From contig JAAYFB010000151.1 in NCBI GenBank assembly GCA_012728465.1, positions 1 through 20,952 on the forward strand: a DNA stretch of 20,952 nucleotides, in the 5' to 3' direction. A program made the position numbers and the translations under genes. The notes under the pieces were generated by a model that was not told the origin of the DNA, did not search any database, and was given only the letters and a program-made list of their open reading frames with translations. Every line of letters starts with the position of its first letter. The first letter of the stretch is position 1. This DNA comes from Proteiniphilum sp. GTDB taxonomy: Bacteria; Bacteroidota; Bacteroidia; Bacteroidales; Dysgonomonadaceae. Shown here piece after piece: positions 15,124 through 20,952 of this stretch.

Positions 15124-15873
15124 ATGTTGGAGGTGAGAATATATCCTGATAGAGAAATAATGGGATTAGGAGCCGCAAAAGATGTATCATTAGCAATTAA
15201 TGAATTGTTGAATGAAAAAGAAGAGATAAATGTTATTTTTGCAGCGGCGCCATCTCAAAGTGATTTTATTAAGGAGCTAATAAGTGATGAATCAATCCAG
15301 TGGGAAAGAATTAATGCTTTTCATATGGATGAATACATTGGTTTAGATGAAGATGCACCACAGGGATTTGGTAATTACCTAAAGAAGCATCTATTTGATA
15401 AAGTGCCATTTAATAGTGTCAATATCATTAATGGGTTTATGAAAGATGTCGAAGGTGAGTGTAATCGTTATGCTGAGTTACTTGATAAATATCCAGTAGA
15501 TATAGTATGTTTTGGAATTGGAGAAAATGGACATATTGCCTTTAATGATCCTCCAGTTGCAAATTTTAATGACCCTAAAGCAGTTAAAGTTGTAGAGCTA
15601 GAGATGCTATGTAGGCAGCAGCAGGTCAACGAAAATCTATTCGATGATATTAGTTTAGTTCCTACACATGCCATTACATTGACAATACCAGCACTTTTAA
15701 GGTCTAAGAAAATGTTTTGCATAGTTCCAGCCACTAATAAAGCTGAAGCAGTTTACAATACTTTAAATGGGGATATAGATAAAAAGTGTCCTGCATCAAT
15801 TATTAGAAATAAAAAGGAGGCAATTCTTTATCTTGATAAAGAAAGTGCATCACTTCTACATGAAAATATATAA
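15124..15873 (+). CDS. nagB: Glucosamine-6-phosphate deaminase-like protein (divergent NagB)
   Basis: Expected to convert glucosamine-6-phosphate to fructose-6-phosphate and ammonia. From the ATG at 15124 it is 249 aa, with the family's catalytic FHMDEYIGL (D69) and GIGENGHIAF (H137). It diverges from classical NagB. The phosphate loop usually written as GLPTGGTP reads AAAPSQSD (40-47), DAPQGFGNYL replaces the usual lid segment, and the Asp paired with the catalytic His is Asn135. An upstream ATG at 15076 in the same frame would add 16 residues overlapping nagA. I prefer 15124 because homologues begin just before the IYPDRE strand. AAAGGA abuts the start. Position after nagA supports the role, but another amino-sugar phosphate could be the substrate. 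Confidence 0.85.
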   Translation: MLEVRIYPDREIMGLGAAKDVSLAINELLNEKEEINVIFAAAPSQSDFIKELISDESIQWERINAFHMDEYIGLDEDAPQGFGNYLKKHLFDKVPFNSVNIINGFMKDVEGECNRYAELLDKYPVDIVCFGIGENGHIAFNDPPVANFNDPKAVKVVELEMLCRQQQVNENLFDDISLVPTHAITLTIPALLRSKKMFCIVPATNKAEAVYNTLNGDIDKKCPASIIRNKKEAILYLDKESASLLHENI

Positions 15874-15896
15874 TGCTCACATAAAGAACAAACAAT

Positions 15897-16895
15897 ATGA
15901 AACTAAGAATTTTATTATTAGCAGTATTATTTGGAGTTATTCTTAATTCTTCAGCACAAATTAAAATTGGAATTATCGGATTAGATACATCTCATTCAAT
16001 AGCCTTCACTAAAGAGCTCAATGGAAAGGATAAAAAGGACGATTATAAAGATTTTCGTGTGGTGGCGGCATATCCATATGGATCAAAAACAATTAAGTCA
16101 AGCTTCGATCGCATACCTGGATATATTAATCAAGTAAAAGAAATGGATGTTGAGATAGTCTCATCGATTAGTGAACTATTGAAGAAGGTTGATTGTGTTA
16201 TGCTCGAAACTAATGATGGAAACTTGCATCTTGAGCAGGCTTATGAAGTCTTTAAAGCAGGAAAACCAATGTTTATAGATAAGCCATTAGGTGCTAATTT
16301 GGCGCAGGCTATTGCTATTTATCAGTTGGCTAGAGAATATAATGTTCCAATATTTTCTTCTTCTGCTGTAAGATTTACTCCTAAAAATCAGCAAATAAGG
16401 TTAGAGGAGTTTGGTGAAATACTAGGAGCTGATACTTATTCGCCTGCAACGAAAGAAATTACTCATCCTGACTTTGGGTGGTACGGTATCCATGGAATTG
16501 AGGAATTATTTACATTGTTAGGAGCAGGTTGTGTTTCTGTAAATAGAATGTCTTCAGAAGGAACCGATGTAGTAGTAGGTTTATGGAGTGACGGTCGTAT
16601 TGGTACATTTAGAGGTATACGTACAGGTAAAGGTATATTCGGTGGAACTGCATTTACAAAAGATGGAGCTATTCCTACAGGTGGATTTGTGGGCTACAAT
16701 GTTTTGTTGGATGAGATTATTAAGTTTTTCAAAACTGGGGAACCTCCAGTAACTGAACAAGAAACGTTGGGTATATTCACATTCATGGAGGCCTCTAACG
16801 AAAGTAAGCGTGAGGGAGGTAGGATTATATTAATGGAAGATACTTATAGAAAAGGATTAAAGGAAGCTCAACAGTTGCTTAAAGAGCTAAAATAA
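15897..16895 (+). CDS. Exported Gfo/Idh/MocA-family oxidoreductase
   Basis: A 332-aa protein with a Sec signal (about residues 1-20, hydrophobic LLLAVLFGVIL, ending NSSA-Q), so it is predicted periplasmic. The Rossmann start is GIIGLDTSHS (25-34), not the usual GxGxxG; the dinucleotide-binding motif is therefore altered. The lysine motif is IDKPLG (K129), and FGWYGIHGIEELF (about 193-205) carries the active-site histidine H199 in the family's Y-x-x-H arrangement. The C-terminal domain lacks signatures I can name. It starts 23 nt after nagB, in the same run. The substrate is presumably a sugar or glycoside. How an NAD(P) enzyme gets cofactor outside the cytoplasm is open: glucose-fructose oxidoreductase carries its NADP tightly bound. 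Confidence 0.83.
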   Translation: MKLRILLLAVLFGVILNSSAQIKIGIIGLDTSHSIAFTKELNGKDKKDDYKDFRVVAAYPYGSKTIKSSFDRIPGYINQVKEMDVEIVSSISELLKKVDCVMLETNDGNLHLEQAYEVFKAGKPMFIDKPLGANLAQAIAIYQLAREYNVPIFSSSAVRFTPKNQQIRLEEFGEILGADTYSPATKEITHPDFGWYGIHGIEELFTLLGAGCVSVNRMSSEGTDVVVGLWSDGRIGTFRGIRTGKGIFGGTAFTKDGAIPTGGFVGYNVLLDEIIKFFKTGEPPVTEQETLGIFTFMEASNESKREGGRIILMEDTYRKGLKEAQQLLKELK

Positions 16896-16903
16896 TTTTA
16901 TGT

Positions 16904-18310
16904 ATGAAAGATGTCATTATGCTTATTTCTTTATTGAGTTCAATATTAATGTCTTGTGCAGGAAAGAGTAACAGTTTGAATGATTCGAAAACATTATTTA
17001 GTGGTAAAGAGGGAGAGGTGCGCCTAATCATTCTTGATCCAGGTCACTTTCATGCTAGTTTGCTGCAAAAGAATAGTATGAAACAAGTTAGTGATACTAT
17101 GTATGTTTATGCACCTAACTCAAGTATTGGGCTAGATCAATATCTGTCAGCTATAAAATCGTTTAATCAAAGATTAGATAATCCAACTAAATGGAAAGAG
17201 ATTGTTTATACTGGTGATGATTTTATGGATAAGATGGTGAGCGATAGGCTAGGCAACGTAGTAATATTAGCAGGTAATAACAAAAACAAAAGCAAAAATA
17301 TTGCAGCAGCAATAGATGCAGGTATAAATGTTTTGTCGGACAAGCCAATGGCTATAAATAAACATGATTTTAAGAAATTAGAAGAGGCGTATAATAATGC
17401 AGAAGTAAATAATGTATTGCTTTATGATATAATGACGGAGAGATATGATATGTTGAATATTATTGAAAGAGAATTAATCAACAATCAAAGCTTTTTTGGA
17501 GAACTAGAAAAGGGTACAAGTGATAACCCTGCTGTCTATATGGAGAGTGTTCATCATTTTTACAAAGAGGTGTCGGGTGCTCCATTAATTAGACCAGCAT
17601 GGTACTATGATGTAGAGCAACAAGGGGAGGGAATTGCTGATGTAACTACACACTTAATAGATTTGTTATTTTGGAAGTGTTTCCCAATAGCAGCAATCGA
17701 TTACAAGCAGGATATTAAAGAAATAACAGCATCACATTGGCCAACAAGTATATCCCTACAGCAATTTATTAAATCTACAGGAGAGCTGTCTTTTCCAGAT
17801 TATTTGCAGAAATATATTGAAAATTCAACCTTGCAAGTATATTCTAATGGATGTATAAATTTTGATGTTAAAGGGCATAAAGTTGGGCTAAAGGTTGAGT
17901 GGAACTTTCAAGCTCCTGATGCCAGTAGCGATACCTTTATGTCTAAAATAGAAGGCACGAGAGCTATTCTTAAAACTGTGCAAGATAAGGAGCAAGGGTT
18001 TACTAAGCAGCTTTACGTAATTAAGCCTGAAAAAGTAAATGCTGATGACTTTCTGCATAACCTAAAGGCAACTATTGACAACATTCAAATAAAATACCCA
18101 TTTGTTACTGTATCGCCAACTTCAAAAGAGCATGAGTTTCTTATCGATATTCCTATAGAAAAAAGAGATGCCCACGAGTCTCACTTTAAATATGTGGCTG
18201 AAAGTTTTTTTAGCTATTTGGTTACACAAGATATTCCTGAGTGGGAGATTTCAAATACGCTTGCAAAGTATTATATAACTACACAGGCAGTTGAAATTGC
18301 AAATGAGTGA
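16904..18310 (+). CDS. Lipoprotein oxidoreductase with Gfo/Idh/MocA-like N-domain and 'Oxidoreduct_C'-type C-domain
   Basis: A 468-aa predicted lipoprotein (ILMSC, C18). The N-domain starts VRLIILDPGHFHASLL (39-54), a degenerate Rossmann motif, and includes LSDKPMAI with K147 in the DKP motif. Middle segments include a conserved HHFYKEVSG and GIADVTTHLIDLLFW. The C-terminal half resembles the family called 'putative oxidoreductase C-terminal domain', which is common in Bacteroidetes. It starts 8 nt after the previous oxidoreductase and its stop overlaps the next ATG (ATGAGTGA), so translation is probably coupled. It likely works with the neighbouring exported oxidoreductase at the membrane. 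Substrate and cofactor are unknown. Confidence 0.78.
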   Translation: MKDVIMLISLLSSILMSCAGKSNSLNDSKTLFSGKEGEVRLIILDPGHFHASLLQKNSMKQVSDTMYVYAPNSSIGLDQYLSAIKSFNQRLDNPTKWKEIVYTGDDFMDKMVSDRLGNVVILAGNNKNKSKNIAAAIDAGINVLSDKPMAINKHDFKKLEEAYNNAEVNNVLLYDIMTERYDMLNIIERELINNQSFFGELEKGTSDNPAVYMESVHHFYKEVSGAPLIRPAWYYDVEQQGEGIADVTTHLIDLLFWKCFPIAAIDYKQDIKEITASHWPTSISLQQFIKSTGELSFPDYLQKYIENSTLQVYSNGCINFDVKGHKVGLKVEWNFQAPDASSDTFMSKIEGTRAILKTVQDKEQGFTKQLYVIKPEKVNADDFLHNLKATIDNIQIKYPFVTVSPTSKEHEFLIDIPIEKRDAHESHFKYVAESFFSYLVTQDIPEWEISNTLAKYYITTQAVEIANE

Positions 18311-19127
18311 GATTGATACAGGATATTTCAATTATTACGAAAGATCATTAATGTTTCATGGATCCTTAGTGAACATTATGGGTACCAAGTTTGATATTAT
18401 AATTATAGGTAAAACTAATAATGAGTCAGAAGAAATTTGGATTAGAATAGAGCAAGAGCTAAGGAGATTAAATTTCATGATGAACCGCATTGACCCAGCA
18501 AGCGAAATATCCAAAATAAACAGTCAGTCTATTAATAATGAGTTTAAAGTTAGTGATGAAATGTGGTGTATTTTAAATAATTGTAAATACTACCATGAAC
18601 AGACTCTAGGGTTATTTGATATTACTCTAAAAGACTTTAATACTATTCAATTTAATAAACGAAACAAAACAATTTCATTCTCAAAATCAAATATTCAGCT
18701 AGATCTAGGAGGATATGCCAAAGGTTATGGACTAAAAAAAATACAGAAAATACTGGAGGCATATAATATAGATCAGTGTTTTGTTAATTTTGGTAATAGC
18801 TCCATTTTGGGTATTGGAAATCATCCTTTTGGAGATGCATGGAAAGTCAGTATTGAAAATCCATTTAACATAAATACAATTGTTGATGAAATATCTAAAA
18901 GTAATGCATCCCTGTCAGTATCTGGTAATACTCCATCTTACTCAAGACATGTTGTTATTCCCAAAAGTGGTAAATCAGAAGTTGATAATAAGCTAGTATC
19001 AGTACTTATGCATGACCCATTAGATGCTGAGGTATTATCAACTGCTTTTCTTATAGCAAGCAAAATAGAAAGGGAACAGCTTATTGATAGATTTAGAATT
19101 ATAAAAGCAAGAGAATATAAATTATAA
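18303..19127 (+). CDS. Diverged ApbE-like protein (FAD:protein FMN transferase family)
   Basis: A 274-aa protein with the ApbE fold motifs in order: IMGTKFDI (25-32), LNFMMNRIDPASEISKIN (56-73), LDLGGYAKGYG (133-143), VNFGNSSILGIG (161-172), SVSGN (205-209), RHVVIPKSG (215-223, normally H-x-x-DPRTG) and AEVLSTAF (242-249, normally ADALSTA). ApbE attaches FMN to a Thr or Ser in other proteins. Here the metal-site Asp appears as Glu243 while Thr247 remains. Unlike typical ApbE, there is no signal peptide or lipobox, so it looks cytoplasmic. The ATG at 18303 overlaps the upstream stop by 8 bp; an in-frame TTG at 18291 is less likely. No neighbour shows the D-x-x-[ST]-G-A-[ST] acceptor motif. The role is uncertain. 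Confidence 0.78.
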   Translation: MSEIDTGYFNYYERSLMFHGSLVNIMGTKFDIIIIGKTNNESEEIWIRIEQELRRLNFMMNRIDPASEISKINSQSINNEFKVSDEMWCILNNCKYYHEQTLGLFDITLKDFNTIQFNKRNKTISFSKSNIQLDLGGYAKGYGLKKIQKILEAYNIDQCFVNFGNSSILGIGNHPFGDAWKVSIENPFNINTIVDEISKSNASLSVSGNTPSYSRHVVIPKSGKSEVDNKLVSVLMHDPLDAEVLSTAFLIASKIEREQLIDRFRIIKAREYKL

Positions 19128-19165
19128 ATATAATTGCAATGCCAAACAGACAAAAGGAAGTTGAC

Positions 19166-20467
19166 ATGAGCCTAAGGCAATTTATAAAAGACTTAGGATA
19201 TATTTCAGGAGGAGCAACTATATTGGCAGGTATGCCGTGGTTACAGTCCTTTACTCCTGAGAAAGCAAAAGAGATTAAAAAAGAAAAAGCTAGGATAGGA
19301 TTTATAGGAACAGGATCTAGAGGGCAATATAGTATTCACGCTGTGTCAGCAATAGCGCATGCAGATATTGTGGCCATATGTGATAATTATTCGCCTAACC
19401 TACAGGCAGCATCCAAGTTATGTCCAAATGCAAAAAAATATACTGATTATAGAAAACTACTTGAGTCTTCTGATATTGATGGGGTTATTATTTCTACACC
19501 TCTATACTTGCATGCACCTATGATTTTAGATGCATTGTCAGCAGGCAAGCATGTATTTTGTGAAAAATCAATGGCTTTAACCATGGATGAGTGTAAAGCT
19601 ATATATGATGCTTATCAGGATACTGACCGTGTATTATATTTTTGTATGCAACGTATGTTTGATGAAAAATACATTAAAGGGATACAAATGATCCATGATG
19701 GATTAATAGGCGATATTGTTGGCGAGCGATGTTATTGGTTTAGAAATCATGATTGGAGGAGACCAATCCCTTCACCTCAATTAGAACGTCAGATTAATTG
19801 GCGATTATATTGGGATTATTCGGCAGGATTAATGACTGAATTGGCCTCTCACCAATTAGAGGTGTGTTGTTGGGCTAAGCAGCTAGTCCCAGAGTCAGTT
19901 ATGGGTATGGGTGATACTGTTTTTTGGAAAGATGGGAGAGAGGTTTATGATAGTGTAAACTTAATTTATAAGTACTCAGATGGTGTGAAAATAAATTACG
20001 AATCTCTTATTTCAAATAAATTTAATGGAATGGAAGATCAAATATTGGGAAGCAAAGGAACTATGAATCTTGCCACAGGTGTATATTATCTCGAAAATGA
20101 AATTGATAGGAATAAGTCAGGAATTGAACAATTAATTTCTCAAATAGGGAACAAGGTATATTCATCGGTGCCTACAGCAGGAGCAAGTTGGAGGCCAGAG
20201 ACACAAGATAAATACACCTCTCATCAAATTCTAAGCGGGAAGTTTAATATTAATCAAGGACAATCTATGATTGGTGCATTAAAAGATGGTTCTGATGAAA
20301 TACTATCTGCTTTTTGTCAAGCTTGCATTACGGGAGAAAAGGGAGATAATATTGTTGAAGAGGCATATCAAGCAACTACTCTTTGTCTTTTAGGTAATGA
20401 AGCCATTAAAGAGGGGAAGAAGATATTTTTTCCGGAAGAGTATAAAATTCCATATATGAAATTTTAA
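19166..20467 (+). CDS. Gfo/Idh/MocA-family oxidoreductase with degenerate Tat-like leader
   Basis: From the ATG at 19166 it is 433 aa. The N-terminus MSLRQFIKDLGYISGGATILAG resembles the Tat leaders of this family ([ST]RRxFLK), but only one Arg remains, so export is doubtful. The Rossmann motif is intact: GFIGTGSRG (48-53 core). The lysine motif is CEKS (133-135), where Pro of EKP has become Ser. The substrate domain carries FRNHDWRRPIPSPQ, INWRLYWDYSAG and ELASHQLEV, a pattern common in Bacteroidetes and Planctomycetes family members and loosely like GH109. An ATG at 19139 would add nine residues, but 19166 has AAGGAAG at good spacing. Third oxidoreductase of the cluster. Confidence 0.85.
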   Translation: MSLRQFIKDLGYISGGATILAGMPWLQSFTPEKAKEIKKEKARIGFIGTGSRGQYSIHAVSAIAHADIVAICDNYSPNLQAASKLCPNAKKYTDYRKLLESSDIDGVIISTPLYLHAPMILDALSAGKHVFCEKSMALTMDECKAIYDAYQDTDRVLYFCMQRMFDEKYIKGIQMIHDGLIGDIVGERCYWFRNHDWRRPIPSPQLERQINWRLYWDYSAGLMTELASHQLEVCCWAKQLVPESVMGMGDTVFWKDGREVYDSVNLIYKYSDGVKINYESLISNKFNGMEDQILGSKGTMNLATGVYYLENEIDRNKSGIEQLISQIGNKVYSSVPTAGASWRPETQDKYTSHQILSGKFNINQGQSMIGALKDGSDEILSAFCQACITGEKGDNIVEEAYQATTLCLLGNEAIKEGKKIFFPEEYKIPYMKF

Positions 20468-20502
20468 TAAGTACAGTCATTTAAACTAGCAATGCATTTA
20501 AA

Positions 20503-20748
20503 ATGAAAGATATCGTTGTTACACATAAGCGTCTGAAAAAGGAGAGATACATTTTTTTAACGTGCTTTTCTATAGCATTTATGATTAATATGTATTCTAT
20601 TATTAAATTCAAAACATCAATGTATGAATTATTCACGCAGATAGGATATGTGTTAGTTATTGCAATTGCTATCTATATAATAGTCTTAATAGTAAGGGCT
20701 ATTCTTATATTAATAAAAAATCTAATTAGGCATATTTCAAATTATTGA
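20503..20748 (+). CDS. Small two-helix membrane protein
   Basis: 81 aa, unrecognised by name. A basic N-terminus (THKRLKKER, about 7-15) precedes two hydrophobic spans, about 17-35 and 46-74, separated by KFKTSMYELFTQ. The positive-inside rule suggests the N-terminus faces the cytoplasm, with a short loop outside; the C-terminus is basic (KNLIRHISNY). It lies 35 nt after the third oxidoreductase and 30 nt before the DUF4886 gene, in the same direction, so it is probably expressed with them. The coding pattern and clear TM segments support a real gene despite its length. A membrane anchor or redox partner role would be a guess; no Cys or His pairs suggest a cofactor. Confidence 0.7.
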   Translation: MKDIVVTHKRLKKERYIFLTCFSIAFMINMYSIIKFKTSMYELFTQIGYVLVIAIAIYIIVLIVRAILILIKNLIRHISNY

Positions 20749-20778
20749 ATGTGCTATTAAAACAATAATAATATTATT

Positions 20779-20952
20779 ATGAAGAATAAATTTATCACTT
20801 TTATTTTTGTGCTTTGCATTTCACTTTCATCTATTTATGCAAAGCAAATAAAGTTGTTGTCCATAGGTAATAGTTTTTCGTATGACGCTATTGAACATTA
20901 TCTGTCAGGGTTGGTAGAGGCAAATGGAGATACCATCATAATTGGTAATATG
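20779..20952 (+). CDS. DUF4886-like secreted protein (partial, cut by window end)
   Basis: Only the first 58 codons are present. Residues 1-21 are a Sec signal (ITFIFVLCISLSSIYA). The mature start has KLLSIGNSFSYDAIEHYL, a GNS block I typical of SGNH-hydrolase-like proteins and of DUF4886, followed by GDTIIIGNM. DUF4886 proteins are common in Bacteroidetes polysaccharide loci and are thought to be SGNH-type esterase-like. The frame is open to the end of the window. Its position after the oxidoreductases suggests action on the same extracellular or periplasmic substrate, for instance removing an ester group, but this is inference. Confidence 0.72.
   Translation, partial: MKNKFITFIFVLCISLSSIYAKQIKLLSIGNSFSYDAIEHYLSGLVEANGDTIIIGNM

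Noticed and set aside
18291..18302. TTG start for the ApbE-like gene
   Set aside because: The ATG at 18303 overlaps the upstream stop in the common ATGAGTGA arrangement, and the extra four residues have no family support.
15897..20952. ApbE flavinylation acceptor motif in a neighbouring protein
   Set aside because: EVSGAPL in the lipoprotein oxidoreductase and PTAGASW in the third oxidoreductase lack the required Asp and spacing of D-x-x-[ST]-G-A-[ST].

Overview
The window looks like chromosome from a low-GC member of the Bacteroidetes, most likely Bacteroidales. The evidence is a Bacteroides-type serine palmitoyltransferase (sphingolipid synthesis), several TAnnTTTG (-7) promoter boxes, A-rich leaders with few Shine-Dalgarno sequences, an FHS-type sugar permease, a XylR/AraC regulator, lipoprotein Gfo/Idh/MocA oxidoreductases and a DUF4886 protein. 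I cannot name a genus.

Left half (about 0.5-10.0 kb), mostly housekeeping genes in short units on both strands: beta-carbonic anhydrase (+), a TIGR02757/DUF2400 protein (+), release factor 2 with an intact programmed frameshift (-), a UshA/SoxB-like metallophosphoesterase lipoprotein (-), an NlpC/P60-LysM lipoprotein (-), a HAD phosphatase (+), an aldo/keto reductase overlapping ribF (-), and serine palmitoyltransferase (-). Two strong terminators (6915-6953 and 8784-8813) separate units.

Middle (10.02-11.23 kb): a 1.2-kb stretch without an intact gene. It holds a leader hairpin upstream of spt, a 42-bp-period array of four near-palindromes (10513-10658), a further hairpin, and a decayed IS256-family transposase fragment on the minus strand (about 10730-11032). 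It resembles a scar between two blocks.

Right half (11.2 kb to the end): ten genes, all on the plus strand, tightly spaced. In order: a XylR-type regulator, an FHS-family sugar permease, nagA, a divergent nagB-like deaminase, an exported Gfo/Idh/MocA oxidoreductase, a lipoprotein oxidoreductase, a diverged ApbE-like protein with no export signal, a third Gfo/Idh/MocA protein, a small two-helix membrane protein, and the start of a secreted DUF4886 protein cut by the window end.

The first four genes make an amino-sugar import and catabolism module: sugar in, deacetylation of the 6-phosphate, deamination to fructose-6-phosphate. No sugar kinase is visible. The coupling of this module to predicted envelope oxidoreductases, an ApbE-like protein and a DUF4886 protein is the most interesting feature. 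It may be an oxidative pathway that releases or modifies N-acetylhexosamine from a glycoside outside the cytoplasm. That is inference: the window shows gene families and order, not activity.
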